Shown: piece by piece, positions 32,711 through 45,413 of the stretch
Numbering within the stretch: the stretch's first letter is position 1
How the letters are laid out: each line of letters starts with the position of its first letter
Assembly: GCF_018687715.1 (NCBI RefSeq)
Contig: NC_056758.1
Span: 28,336,967 to 28,400,966 of the forward strand
Source of the DNA: Carya illinoinensis
Lineage: Eukaryota > Streptophyta > Magnoliopsida > Fagales > Juglandaceae
Reading direction: 5' to 3'
Length of the DNA: 64,000 nucleotides
Made by a program: the position numbers and the translations under genes
Notes under the pieces: generated by a model
Told to the model about the DNA's origin: nothing
Database searches by the model: none
What the model saw: the letters and a program-made list of their open reading frames with translations, nothing else

Positions 32711-35700
32711 TCACGATACGTCTTACTGGTCGGAAGAAGATGAAGGAAGCTTGTCGTTTTTCGAAAAGACAACAGGGAAATTAACGGGAAAGCGTTACTG
32801 TCATACTATGTTTGTTTTCCAATTTTTATTTTTTTTAATCCTTTTGTTTATTTATTTTTATTCTAACTAAAGGTCGTTACATAATTTAATCATTGTAATA
32901 ATAAATTCTAAATAATTCTTTTTGAAAACCTCGTAACGTTATACTCCATACTCTTGTTATATTTTTATTTTATTAAATAAGATATGTTACATGCTACATC
33001 TTATATAATAAAATAAAAATATTATAAATATAATGTGGTGTATAGAATTTTTTATTATATAATATAGGATATGATTTCAAAATCAATGATGATTTGTATA
33101 AATCTTGGACATGTAAGTCTTTTTAAAAAAATATGAACCCAACATAAATATGATTTTTTTATATATATAATAAGACTTACCTTTTTTCAAATAGTTTGTA
33201 CGTCTAAAACTTATAAGTAGTATAGTATTACACAATTACAAAAGAATAAATAGTAATAACAAAAAATAATCAAGACTACAGGTTCTAATCATTAGGCAGA
33301 GAATTATTGGAACTTGTTGGAGAAGTCATGATACATGTATTCCATTTAAGGTGGTAGTGGTAGATATGATTATTTAGCTGAAAATTTTTTAAAAAGAGAA
33401 ATGATATGTATTGTCGTAAGTGTGTAAGTGACGCGTAGCTACTTTAAAAGAAAGTTAATAAATACGGGAAGCATATGAAAAAAAAATTAATTTTTTGATA
33501 ATAAATTTCATTATTTTTCAAAACGATTATACAATATTTAAATATTTTACAATTATATGCAGCATTACATACATTTGAGAGGGCTTGTAAATTAAAGAGG
33601 ACCTGCTTCCACATATACCTTTCAGTGGGTTCTCACTAAACCATAATTAATTTTGCTTGAGAGGGCTTGTAAATGCTATTATTTACAAACATTATAAGAA
33701 TGTGAAATATACAATTGATAATAGATATTGGAAATGGTGATAATTTAGAACCATCATTCTTCTTAAAATGTCCTGCAAGGCAAAGGTTCATAATTCACAG
33801 CAAACGGTCCAACTGATGAGAAAAAACACATTCTTCATACAAACTCAATTCAAATCCCAAGTTATGAGTCCCAAATATGACAAATGCATATCCTTTTTAC
33901 ATATATACTGGACCATTTTACGTAAGGGTTTTAAATCTATATAAAAAGCAGGGGGGTAGAGACAGAAATGCACCAAACCCTCTTCTGTAACCTTGCCCTC
34001 GGTATAAAAGTGCAGCTTTCAGATTATCTGGATGGTAATTAATAACAATATTGTGAGTATTTATTGTAGGCATTTGATCAATAATAAACATGATATGGCA
34101 AATTTGGACTTCTGATAACTTAGCAGTTTTGTTTAAAGCTAACTCAAGTATATAAAATGCAGCAATATAAAATATACCATTTGGAGAGATACATAAGTTG
34201 ACCATTTATGACATATCCTTTTGCAGCATAAAATCGCAGTTAGGGTGGAATTTACAACTAATTTAGTACAAAATGTACAAAACTCTGCCCATTCATCTGA
34301 TCAGAAAATAAATTTCCATGGACGTTTCTTTGAGAAACTGAATCTGCCATTGCATCATATCAGTAGATATACATTAGGATATACATTAGAATAAGCAAAT
34401 TAGCAAGAAGATAGTAGGCAGCACATGAGAAGGCCGGAAAACATACTGAGGAATTTGTATAAATTAGTACTTCAGTACTGCTACGAAAGACCCATATTCC
34501 TTGGCTTTAGGGGATAGTTGAAAAAAAATGTTTGCATATAGTTTAGGTGGTGGGTTATCTAAATAAATGTACTTTGAGACCTATGTAAATATCAAAGCTC
34601 TCTCTTCGTGGGTTCTAATCATGATGGTCAACATGGTTAAAACATATATAGCGTGTTACATGACTTGCACCACGAATTGGTGGGTCTAAATAAATGGCCA
34701 ACAAGCATTATATATGGTGCAAGTCATGTAACAAGCTATGTTTTAACCGAGTTAGCTAGCTATATGATGCATGCAGAAGAAACCTCACGTACTGTTTGTT
34801 CTCTTTGAAGAGAGTACTGACTGTCTACTAGAGCTCTGACCAACTACCATCAGTCAATTCCGTAGCTAAAGGACAAATACTGTTAGGTTGTCTCTCGTAT
34901 CGGTTGTGAAAGTGATTGGTAGTCAATTTATAAATATGAGAGAGAATCTTATCTTTTGAATTAGTTTTTTAAGTTGAAAGAGACGCAAGACCACCCAACA
35001 AACACATCAAAAAGAAAAGAAATAATAATAATAATAAAATTCTTTGGTAATTGTTGTAATTAGTCTCATAATTTGTTGTGCATGTTATATTATTGGCTAT
35101 ATATAGTTTTTAATTATCAGGTTTCTTTTATAGGTTTTTTTAAAAACTATTTGGTTCTATTTTTTAGGTGGGTGATGGATATTGTGATGGCTATATAAGA
35201 AAATTTAGATTATATGAGATTATTTTTTCAATTTTATTTGATGAATTATCCTCTCATAATCTGATCATTATCCTTATCTATAGGATTCCTGTCTATAAGC
35301 AACAAAACACACGATAATCTTGTATTGTCGGGAATCATATCGGATTTCTAGTCATTTTCAAATGTTAGTTTAGTCACATATATATAAATCCAAATTCTCA
35401 AACATTATATTCCTCAAAATATAAATCTCAGAAAATATTAGATTCTTCGAACCGCATTCAAGAATGATTTATTCCAAATCTATTACAGCAGAAAGAATGC
35501 AGATGGGTGTATTCCATCTGGCCACCAGCTTCTCTCTTTTATCACTTTTTTAAAAACTCCATTTCTAGAACCCCCAACATCTACGGTTTGTAAGAGAAAC
35601 AATGTTCAACCATTGGGTCAGTGCAGTGCAGGGATTGGTGGGTTTATCAGAGGTACAGGAAGATACAAACCGGTGAGTTGTTCCTCCTTTCTTCTCAATA

Positions 35701-37273
35701 TCTGTAACAGAGCAAAGGACATATACCAAATTCCAATTTCTTTTGTTTTCTTCAATATCATGTTCATTCAAGTTTCTTGATTGAGATTGAGGCTGATCGA
35801 ACGGCAAAAGCCAAGTTCTTGTTTTTATGCGATTCCTTCGGTCAAGAAGGCACCCAGATGATGATGATATTCTCTTTTCTTTTATTGCACAGCCATACTT
35901 TATATGCTTGTCTCCATTTATCAGTGACGAATCTGCTTGCTGCTCACATCTGTGAACAGACTTCTTTCACCTTTGGCATTGCCAAGATAATGTAATACCT
36001 CGCACGTTAATGTTAATGGCTGCTGATATTGAAATTGACGTTGTCTTCCTTTCTTTCTTGATGACTTTTTTTTCTTTTTTTTAATTTAAATTTATTTATT
36101 TATTTTAAATGACACGCGACACTTAGTGATTGATAACAACGTGATAATTTAATATATATTATTAATGGAATGATTAATTTAATCAAAATTGAAAGCACGA
36201 GGAGCAAAGAGTTACAAATTAGACTTTAGGGACTAATCAATCGCAAGGGCAACCACTGAGCTGGATTCAGGCTTGTGGCTTGAAGTTTCACTACTACGAC
36301 TAATGTTACATGACATAGCGAACAATAGCAAAACAATTTAAAGGGGATTAGCCAAGGAATGCAATACCATTCTTTACCCAAAAGTAGAGGAATCCATGGT
36401 GCACGTTCTACAAAGTTAAGAATTTTCCTTTTTGAACTTTTGCATATGGAGGAATGCAATAGGGATACCAAAAGTTGGATTCTCTCCCTCCCAGAAATAA
36501 TTTTTGTTTTCAGAAATTGTTAAAGTCGCACTAATTTTCTTTTACTTACAGAACCCCTTTCTTTTCAATTTTTGCTGCTATTAAAAAACCCATTTCATTG
36601 TTTTTCTACATATGCACTTTGCAAACATAATCAAGCCACTATAACTTGGTAGTTTTCTGATAAATGATAAAAGTGACAAAATCCCTATGGTTTCTATGCT
36701 AATGGATATTTTTGTTATATGTTAAGGTTATTATGATTGAAATACTTGTGGAAATCATGCGCGCATTCTGAGTATGATAATGGTTTAATCTTTAGGAAAT
36801 GTCCAACTCTCAAGAGCTGTTGTTTTCCATCATTTGTAAATATCAAAGCTCCCTCTACTAAGACCAAGACTCCATATTCCCTTCTGGTGGCCATAATAGG
36901 ATGGGAGACATTTGCTAAAAATTCCTATAATCGGATCGAATATTATCAAATATGTTAGGATGTGAAAATATCTGATTCCGGACATGTCCAACTCTTGAGA
37001 GCTGTAGTTTTCCAGAGATTGTTAATATCAAAGTTCCCTACAACTCCCAAGCTCTGACGATTCCATTCACCAATTTAGTTAGATTACATGCAACTCACGA
37101 AACAGTGTATTTAAAAGCCAACTTCATTAAGAATAGGAAACATAGTACACACTATAGCTAATTAAATGCTAAAGATTACTTCACACAGAACACACTACAA
37201 AGACTATTCGAGCTTGTTGCATTACTAATTTTAGCCAAATTTATTCTTCCGACGAGCTGTTGGAGTAATATAT
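32711..37273. other. AT-rich intergenic region
   Basis: No gene supported. Contains a foldback (34635-34748), a roughly 60-bp duplicated segment (about 36795-36856 and 36978-37037: GTCCAACTCT..GAGCTGT, TTTTCCA, ATATCAAAG), and short frames (33918-34205 -, 35565-35807 -, 36226-36471 -) with no family I recognise. Confidence 0.5.
34635..34748. repeat. Inverted repeat, miRNA-like or MITE foldback
   Basis: Arms 34635-34672 and 34715-34748 pair almost perfectly over about 34 bp (shared core TTACATGACTTGCACCA) with one bulge near the GCG/GCT part and a loop of about 42 nt. No flanking target duplication is evident. Confidence 0.8.
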
Positions 37274-37576
37274 TCAAGGAGCTTTATAAGGCTGCAGCAG
37301 TGGAGTCAGAGAGCCTTTTAGATGGAGGGACATGACTTCGTTGGTGGATCCTACCAGTGTTCCTCCAATGAACACAGCTGGTATTGGCGCATTACAACCC
37401 AACCTCACGAGAGCTTTCTCTATTTCCCTGCCTTCAGGGTCTTGGTCGATCTCATGAACCAACGGTTTCACCCCGAGTTCCTTAAATAGAATGTTGACCG
37501 CATAACACATACAGCAGGAACTTTTGCTGAATATCACTATCCCCTTCTCTGAAATCAATCTTGTTACCTTGTCCAT
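37274..37576 (-). CDS. CC-type glutaredoxin (ROXY class), 100 aa
   Basis: Start at ATG 37576 (MDKVTRLISEKGIVIFSKSS), chosen because it matches the family's start and has good context (CCAAGATGG); an upstream in-frame ATG adds 26 non-family residues. Active site CCMC at residues 21-24; PAVFIGG at 66-72; glutathione-binding GS at about 76-77. One exon, as usual for this land-plant class, which modulates TGA bZIP factors in the nucleus. The C-terminus ends LTPLLQPYKAP and lacks the ALWL/ALWV motif typical for TGA and TOPLESS binding, so the partner set may differ. A TATA-like box lies at 37821-37827. About 3.5 kb from its paralogue on the same strand. Confidence 0.93.
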   Translation of the reverse strand: MDKVTRLISEKGIVIFSKSSCCMCYAVNILFKELGVKPLVHEIDQDPEGREIEKALVRLGCNAPIPAVFIGGTLVGSTNEVMSLHLKGSLTPLLQPYKAP

Positions 37577-37820
37577 CTTGGCGATCCTGATCAAGAATGT
37601 CTTCTTTTTAGGTATGGAAATCTTGCGTACAGATAATAAGTAATACAGGAACAACCGTGTCTAATCTTCCGAAGTTTTTGGGTGGGTGACTTTGAGTTTC
37701 TTAAAACCTTAAAACCACGGATCGAATCCAAACTGAATTCGACCCAGTAGTTATATTGGGTTATAGGGAAAAGTATTTGAAGCTTAAGGTTGTTTGAATT
37801 TTGAGCTCTAATGCTAGACT

Positions 37821-37828
37821 ATTTATAG
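37821..37828 (-). promoter_or_regulatory. TATA box of the 37.5-kb glutaredoxin
   Basis: CCCTATAAATAG on -, about 245 bp upstream of the ATG. Confidence 0.6.
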
Positions 37829-37829
37829 G

Positions 37830-39484
37830 GACAGGCCTTAGGGTGGGTGCTTTCTTTGAACAAGAACATTTCAAAAGCTAGAGTGCTTTATTTAGATTCC
37901 CAAAGTAATAAAGAAACTTTCTAAGATGAAGATTAAGATATTTATGTTTCATTGGTATGAGGATACTGTGTTTCTAACAGGCATAACAAGTTGGCAGATA
38001 TATATTCCACATGCATATAACTCAATTTATTAGAGTAGCTACGAGTATATAACCATCTGATACGTATACTCTTTTCATATTATTAACCATGTTCATAAAA
38101 TTTTGTGTATTTTCTGCAATCAAGTTTGTATATTTTCTGCAATCAAGAAAAAACTCCATCAGGACACAACAAAAGTTGAAAATTCTATTGAGCCGGTCAA
38201 TTTTTACCAAATTCTCACAATCACCTTGGAGCTCTTATGCATAAAGACTGGGAATGGGATGGGCTTTCGGTGGCTGTGATTCTTGCTGTTGTGCCCACCA
38301 ATTTTCATGATTAATTCTTTTTCACAATCCAGTATGTCATTCCCTGTTCACTAATGTTGTATGCTGTTCTCCTCTCCATACAATGCTCTCACATGTAAAA
38401 ATAAGCAGGCGATGAGTGCCTACAGATGTGAACTTTTCCCTTTGAGCAAAATAGACAAAATTTAGACGAGCTAATGAATCACAAAGTTCATGAGTCATCT
38501 GCTTTACCATAATTGCATGGCACTCATGTTCAGCCATGGGATATATGGCCACACATGTAGTCTAGAACATTGGCACATATATAGTTGTCACTTCTTGGGT
38601 TCTAGGCTATGTTAAGACACATGCATATATAATAGAGTATATATATTGAGCAACATAAATATTTGTACTCGTTCATATATGACGTATGCATGATTGTTTG
38701 CATTGTTAATTTTTATGTCCGTTGGAAGCTAATGCAGCCTATAAGCTACAAAGTAAAGATAACGACGATTAATTCCAGAATAGTTTCTTGTTAAAGGTGG
38801 GATTTAATCTAGATTTCTATTTTTGCAGTCAAGAAACTTAAAAATTAAAAACAGTTGGCATCTTCATGTAGTGCCTACATGTTTGCATTTATGAATCTAT
38901 TCTTGGTTTGTAAGAGCAAATCAGCCAACAAGGAAAAGTTTTGGCTTTCTGGATGTGAAGGAATCCTAGGGAGGCATGACAACTTGTAGCATCAACATCT
39001 TGTCCCCTTTCTTAGGCCAAGGAGTCATGCACATGCAGTCACCATAAAATTCTCTAAGTTGTGGTTGATTTAACCTGCTAGATGGTATCAATCTTTATCA
39101 CTTGCACCAGGTTCAAATTAAGTGGTGATAGAGGTTGAAGTTTGGCACCAACCATGCATTTTATTCTCAAACCTAAGAATTACGCTTCAGCCTAATTATT
39201 CACTATATAGAATGTATGTGTCTAGTAGTATATATATGTGAGTGTGAGTGTGTATGTACATGCTTCCATGTATACATACACAAATTTGATATTTACCCTG
39301 TGAATATAAATGTCCCAATGCATACAACTATAAGTACATGATTCTATGACTAATGCTATGGTCTCTTCATGGAGCAGGGATTGCTTTTAGCAAGTGTACA
39401 AGTATTTGTTGGAACATGTTTGATTACTCACCAAAAAACATTACACATCTTTATTTATTACAGTTTAGCTTGCATAAGTGTGCT
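37830..39484. other. Intergenic between glutaredoxins, upstream part
   Basis: AT-rich. Contains a tandem TTTTCTGCAATCAAG duplication near 38110-38150 and TA-rich tracts. No gene supported. Confidence 0.5.
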
Positions 39485-40255
39485 ATTGCTGCAGTGGAAT
39501 GCATCATTTACCAGAGCAATTCAAGATTGGGAAGTGGGAGACATTTCTGATTTCTACAGCACCTTGCATGCACTGAATTTGGAGCGTGGCGTGGAGGACA
39601 AACAGCTGTGGACACACCCTGGGAACAAGAAATTCTAGGTTAAATCTTTATATAAGGCTATGTACACTCACTCTTCTTAGAATTTCCCTTGGAAGCGCAT
39701 TTGGAAGAGCAAAGCGCCCCCAAAAGTTCCTTTCTTCGGTTGGCTGGCCTCTCACAGCAAATTTCTGACCATAGACAAGTTGAGGAAATATGGTTTTTTC
39801 AGAATGGATTGATGCTTTATGTGCAAAAAGAATGGCGAATTGATAGACCATCTTCTTCTCCATTGTGATGTGGCAAAGGCTCTATGAGATAAGTCTTCTT
39901 AAGGCTTGACATTGCCTGGGTACTGCCCAAAAAGGTGGTGGACCTATTGGCTTGTTGGAGCAGAACACGGGGAAATCGTCAGGTAGCAGATGTTTGGAAG
40001 ATGGTGTCCTTGTGTCTTATGTGGTATATATGGAATGAGAGGAATGAAAGATGTTTTGAAAATAGTGAATGCTCATCAGAGGGGATTAGAGACTCATTTT
40101 TCCAAACTTTGTTACTTTGGGCTAAGATTATTGTATTAGATGGGGGTAATTTTAGTGACGTCTTTTTTTGTTTGTAGATTGTAATTAGGTATTTCTCTCT
40201 TGGATACCACCTTTCTATGCCTAATTTTGAATATCAATAAACTTTATTAATTATA
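39485..40255 (+). mobile_element. 3' end of a LINE (zf-RVT domain), 5'-truncated
   Basis: Across several frames: NASFTRAIQDWEVGDISDFY, ALNLERGVEDKQLWTHPGNKKF, FPWKRIWKSKAPPKVPFFGW, FLTIDKLRKYGFF, CMCKKNGELIDHLLLHCDVAKALWD and the downstream VVDLLACWSRTRGNRQVADVWKMV, SLCLMWYIWNERNERCFE. That is the zf-RVT region found at the C-terminus of plant L1-type RT proteins. It ends in an A/T-rich tail near AATAAACTTTATTAATTATAAAA. Stops and shifts show it is dead. Start is approximate. Confidence 0.88.
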
Positions 40256-41097
40256 AAAGATAATTCTCTTGAATGTCATCTGATCATGACACAATTTTTA
40301 GAATTTAATTTGATGCAGGATTTGGCTTTGAGTCGGATAGGAAAAAATCCCAGAAACTTAAAACTTCACACTTGAGATCTCAAGTGTTTGTGCGCAGAAA
40401 CATGTAGAAAAGTAAATATTCTGAAGCTCACGATGGAAATGTCCACACACATTTGTATTGATCCTTCGAGTAACTTTTATACAGACTTTTACAAATCTAT
40501 CTAAGGAATTGTACAGCTAAGGAAATATCATGTACATCGGTTACAGATTTGTTTTACTAAAAATACAGCAATTTCATCAATTTCAGGACATGATTCTCGG
40601 CTTGATGATTGCTGCAAATTACTTCCAGATTTCTTGTTGAATTTGAATATTATTCTTGCCTTGTGTCACCTTCCTTAATAAAACATACATACATACATAC
40701 GTATATACATATATATATGTACATATGTACCTTTTCAGGGTTAATGGAGTGTTTGATAATCGAGGGGCAGTTCAAATTTCACCAAAGGTGTAAAAAAAAA
40801 TGGAAGATTTCTCATCTGTTTTGCTGATGACCTCCTAATTTTCTGTAAAGGTGACAAGAAATTTGTCTCCCTTATAAATGTAAGACTAGGAGTTAGGTGA
40901 CCCTGTTGTTGAGGTAAACTATGCCTTAATATGAACATATATGTATGTTGATAATGTAAGTTTTGAAGAACAAATGCCGAAGGCTAGTTCCATATAGTGC
41001 AACTTTTTTCACAGTTTACAAGGAAACTTATGAAAAAGCAAACCCTCATAAAACTTTGTTTTCAACAAACAAGGCATGAGACTCTTTTTTGTAGGTG
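40256..41097. other. Intergenic, downstream of the 41-kb glutaredoxin
   Basis: No gene. A (CATA)n/(TA) microsatellite lies at about 40683-40725. Confidence 0.5.
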
Positions 41098-41406
41098 CTA
41101 GAACCAGATGGCCTTGGCATCAATGAGCTTTTGTTTGAGAGACCCATCAACATGGAGGGATATGATATCCTTCGCTGATCCTACATACTTTCCTCCTATG
41201 AACACAGCTGGGACTGAGGGATTACATCCTAGCCCTCGTAGAGCATACTCCATATCATTCCCATTGGCAACTTGGTCAAGCTCATGAATTGCAGGGCTGG
41301 CTCCAAGCTCATAGAAGAGTTGTTTGATGCTATGGCACATGCAACATGAGCTCTTGGTGAATATCACAGCAGCTTTCTTTGATGCCAAATCTTTTACCCT
41401 ATCCAT
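41098..41406 (-). CDS. CC-type glutaredoxin (ROXY class), 102 aa
   Basis: Start at ATG 41406 (MDRVKDLASKKAAVIFTKSS), matching its paralogue; a longer in-frame start at 41499 adds 31 residues without family similarity. Active site CCMC at 21-24, PAVFIGGK at 66-73, VGSAKDIISLHV after it. The alignment with the 37.5-kb copy is gap-free to residue 73. Both can be read as a local duplication. The C-terminus is KAIWF, a variant of ALWL/ALWV. It reduces disulphides using glutathione and likely acts with TGA factors. TATATAAATA at 41593-41602 is a good TATA box. Confidence 0.94.
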   Translation of the reverse strand: MDRVKDLASKKAAVIFTKSSCCMCHSIKQLFYELGASPAIHELDQVANGNDMEYALRGLGCNPSVPAVFIGGKYVGSAKDIISLHVDGSLKQKLIDAKAIWF

Positions 41407-41592
41407 CTCAATAAGCTTCGCTTGCTTTGACAAAGATAACGAAAAACTGCTATATGAAGAGTAGAAAAGTAAGTTGCAATGCAGCTGAGTGACCTCCAAT
41501 TGAAAGCTAAAGGTTTTTGGGAACAGCTATGCAAGTGAGAGCTTATTCTGTGTACTGAGGCTTAGTTATGGATATTGAGATTTCAGGACCCT

Positions 41593-41602
41593 TATTTATA
41601 TA
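41593..41602 (-). promoter_or_regulatory. TATA box of the 41-kb glutaredoxin
   Basis: CCTATATAAATAAGGG on -, about 190 bp upstream of the ATG. Confidence 0.65.
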
Positions 41603-41609
41603 GGCTCCT

Positions 41610-42741
41610 GAGGCCAAATGGATTGCATTGTTTAATCCAAAAAATTGAAAACCAGCTTAAAACTTTTTACATGGATAAAAAAGAGGAAGTTCTTTCAGAT
41701 ATTTGTTTGGATAAGAGAAAATGCCAACTATGATTTGGTTGATCGAGACCTTATGTGCCATAAACAAGTCGCACGTAGTATCACACTGTAATGATATTTG
41801 AGATCTCCAGGAATGTCTGTAGTATCGAAAAGTTTTGGAATAAATGATCTATAGACTGTTACAAAACCGCTTTCGGCCCTGCTTGGCAGCATCATTTATG
41901 GAATCCCTGCTAGGCAGCATCACTTATGCAATTATTATTATTAAAATGGGAAAGGGGTGGCAAGAAGAATTTTTTTATTTTTTATTTATAGAAGACACCA
42001 TTATCATCCAAAATGGAAGGGAATTGAATACTTAGCAATGGTTATTGGGGAAATTCATAGATCTAAAAGCTAGGGGCTAGTATCTGAATCACATTCATTT
42101 TTTTTTTTTTAAATTTTATATGCAAATAGATAAATAATATCACATCATGGCATCACAACGATAAGAGTACTAGGTGCTTTGGTCATTGAAATTTCAGTAC
42201 TACCTTTTGAGACTTCCCCAAGTCATTTTCAAGTTCAAAAACCAGAGAATTTGACTTATTTTCATGGCATGATCATCATGAAGTCTGTGAAATTAATTCA
42301 TTTCCTAGATATTGGATCTCTTTTCCATAATGTTGTATATATATTTTTTGGAACCCATAATTTTAGGTTGGGATGTAATATTTTTTATAATATGTCAAGG
42401 TAGAATCATTCAGCTGATGTGGAGACAGATAAGACTTTAGTTTATCCAAATTCCATTACCACTTTCTGCGCAATATTGGTCCCGGCATCAAATTCAATGG
42501 CATTGGATATCATGTAACTGGATAAGAAGATCAGCAAATTGGCAGGCAGGTAGCAGAAGAACATGATCGATTAGAATGTAATACCAATACTTTCTCAGGA
42601 TCACGAAATCATGAACATTTATTTAACTCTAATCCTTGTTCTATTTTATTTCGATATTTGTTTTTTATATTTCTGGGTCCTTCAAGAATCACACATATAC
42701 TGTTCATGATCAGTTCTTTTTATAGATAGATCGAAGAACTT
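41610..42741. other. Intergenic region upstream of the 41-kb glutaredoxin
   Basis: No gene. Local repeat of TGCT.GGCAGCATCA near 41879-41922. Confidence 0.5.
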
Positions 42742-42744
42742 TAA

Positions 42745-42968
42745 GAGTGTGTTTGGTTATTGTTTGTTGAACCAACTCAACTCATCTCAAACCAATCATT
42801 AATGGGATTCACTACTTTTTTAACTTTCCATAAAAAAGTTAAACTCATCTTAACTTACTTCATGCATTTCAACCTAAAAAGTTAAATTAACCTATCTCAA
42901 TGCATGGGAGCTACAAAATACTATTATTTATAACTCAATTCAACTCATCTCAATATCTAAACACAGCC
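42745..42968. mobile_element. Tourist-like MITE, TSD TAA
   Basis: Starts GAGTGTGTTTGGTTATTG; its end, read on -, is GGCTGTGTTTAGATATTGAG. Flanked by TAA at 42742-42744 and 42969-42971. Rich in CAACTCATCTCA motifs and no coding capacity. 224 bp. Confidence 0.82.
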
Positions 42969-42971
42969 TAA

Positions 42972-44040
42972 ATGTTCGTTTGCCATATTTTGTCTAAAGG
43001 CCAACACGTAATATATATATAAACTCCAACAACAATAAAGGAGAAAATAAAATAAAAGCATGCAGAATCATATCGATCAGTTTCTTTCACCAGACAAATT
43101 AAGACAAATCAATGCATCTTCTTTTTTGTTCTGCATGATCTTTGATATGCAAGAATCCTTGTAACTAAAGTTGAGAATCTGCCACGTCCTCATCACATGC
43201 ATTATTTATTCACGTCAATATATAATAATATAATTACTATACCTAGAAGAATGAGTGAATGCATGGCCATAATACATTTTGCATGGTTGAAATTTAACTA
43301 TAGATATATGGCCAGTAACATATATACATGTTGATCATGTCATGCATGATGATCATCCAGCGTCATGATTTGGTCCATAGAAAATTAAAATGTCGCATTA
43401 GATGTACAAGAATCTTACCTGTTACAGTCAGGAGGATACGTGGTCCATGGACATTGGAGAGGGAGGAATGTCAACTTTTGAGAGAAAGATGAGAGGAGAT
43501 GACGATGGACTCCATTGAATTTGAAATTCACTCTCTTTCACGTGTGTGGATCAAATTCTCCCTCATTAGTGTAAAAATAATATAAATTATAAATTATACT
43601 CAACGTACATTATTTGTTTTTATTTTGGGATAGACCTATTTTATTGGGCTGATGGATCCATTGGGATGGAAAAGGTAATCCTTTAGCTTGGGAATTTCAT
43701 TTTGCATTTTCAAATTCTTGCCATTTTAAAATTATTTATATTTTGGCTTAACATGACTCCCTTTCATATGAGTGAGAGTCTCTCAAAAAAATGCATCCAA
43801 TGTGTAGGGGAGAACAAAATGATTGTATCCGACACGGCTTGAACATTCCTACCCAACCCGAACCAAATTAACTGACTCGAAAAGAATTGGACTAGAATTC
43901 AAAACCTTCTATAACCGTTCCAGAAAAATATTTGAAATCATGTAATTACCCTATTTTCATTTTTGTCCTGCACTATTGAGTGTAACGTCGTTGTTTAGTG
44001 GATAAGAATTAACTGGGCTTTTTCCATTTTTCACCTGTCT
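42972..44040. other. Intergenic region
   Basis: AT-rich; no gene or repeat assigned. Confidence 0.5.
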
Positions 44041-44133
44041 CTCTCTAGACTTTGGCTCTCAACTACTCAAAAACCCTAAATCGTTTCCATTCATCACCTC
44101 TCTCTCTTTCCCCTCTCACGATAAGCAATAATC

Positions 44134-44181
<48 letters not shown>

Positions 44182-44340
44182 TTTATATATTTGTTTGTGG
44201 TTTGCTGAGTTGGTTTTGGTGGCTAGCCTTTTGTAGCTGGGTTTTATGCTTTTATCATCTTGCACAGTTTTTGTGATTTGCTCTGTGTTTTGTGATTTTC
44301 TTTGTATTATTTTATTTGCTCTAGATTTTATGCCTAAACT
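44041..44340 (+). promoter_or_regulatory. Promoter/5'-UTR-like segment without a following gene
   Basis: Contains a telo-box AAACCCTAA at 44081-44089 and a (CT) tract at 44136-44178, a combination common in 5' UTRs of plant housekeeping genes. No clear coding sequence follows. It may be a leftover of a moved or decayed gene, or a first non-coding exon whose gene I cannot see. Confidence 0.35.
44136..44178. repeat. (CT)n microsatellite
   Basis: About 21 CT units without interruption. Confidence 0.95.
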
Positions 44341-45413
44341 CTAGTTGGGTACTCTGTATTATATCACACGTAAAAGGGTATAGTAAAAGGGTACTCTAGT
44401 TGGGGGTTGTTTGTCCTGCTCCTCCTTAGGAGGATGGGCCTCTCCTCCTTAGGAGAATGGGGGTTGGTATTTTCAGACAGACCGGGATGAACGTCTTTGT
44501 TGTTACAGAGTCTCGCATTTCAAAAGGTTATGTTATGTGAGAGTTTATAGAAGTTAAGATGATGTCCGTCACAAAGAAATTTATGTGCAGAAGAGCGCCA
44601 ACTAGATGAGTAGTTTGACTTGTAATCTGAATTTTTTCCCTGTATTTATCAGTCACAGTTGTAACTTTAGTTTCATTTGAATGAAATGAAGTCTTTTTCC
44701 TATAAAAGTAAAAAATAAAAAAAGTTTCCAAGTGGATTTTTCCAAAGAGATTTTCAGCCAATAGAGATAAAAATGTTTGAACACTCCATAACTTGGGGGT
44801 ATGCTTGCTTGAATTATGATAATAAATAAATAAATATATATATATATTGCTTGCATGTTGTCACTTTGGTTTGTCAAAATATGGTGTAGCATTGTAGAGG
44901 GTTGTGGCACAAACATAGTCCATTTGAAATTATATTTACTATGCTAATGACCCTTCAGTTTCTATTTGGCATTTTACTTCGATTTCCAACATTTTAGTTT
45001 CTTGTTTATTTTGATGACACTTCAGTTTCTATTTATTATGCTCATGACTTCGAAGAATTCTAAATGGGGACGATTGAAGAATATTTTTTCATGTTCAGGT
45101 GTGGTCATATGCTATGTTGTGTGCATTATCTCAACTCTTGTGCTCTTTATGCTGTATCATTTTTGTTGTATGTATGTGTTACTTGTGTGTAGTGAATTTG
45201 CTACGTGAGGTGGACATGTTGTATCATGTGTTACTTCTCCAAGTCTGGATATTTGAAATTAGTAAATTGTGTTATGTTTTTTTTACTAGATCATGTTATC
45301 CAACTTTAAATGTTCTTAATTTGAACTTCCATGCTGAGGAAAAAAATCAGTGTATTATGTTGTCCTTGGCAAAAAATTTTTATATCTATTTTGTTATGTG
45401 TTGAAGTTTACAA
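44341..45413. other. Intergenic region with a palindrome
   Basis: No gene supported. Two copies of a CTCCTCCTTAGGAG-type palindrome at about 44420-44460. Confidence 0.45.

Noticed and set aside
33918..34205. 95-codon frame on - ending in an Arg/Gly-rich tail
   Set aside because: No recognised family, no splice context, AT-rich surroundings; chance frame is more likely.
36226..36471. 81-codon frame on - with hydrophobic stretches
   Set aside because: No motif or homologue recognised and no supporting gene structure.
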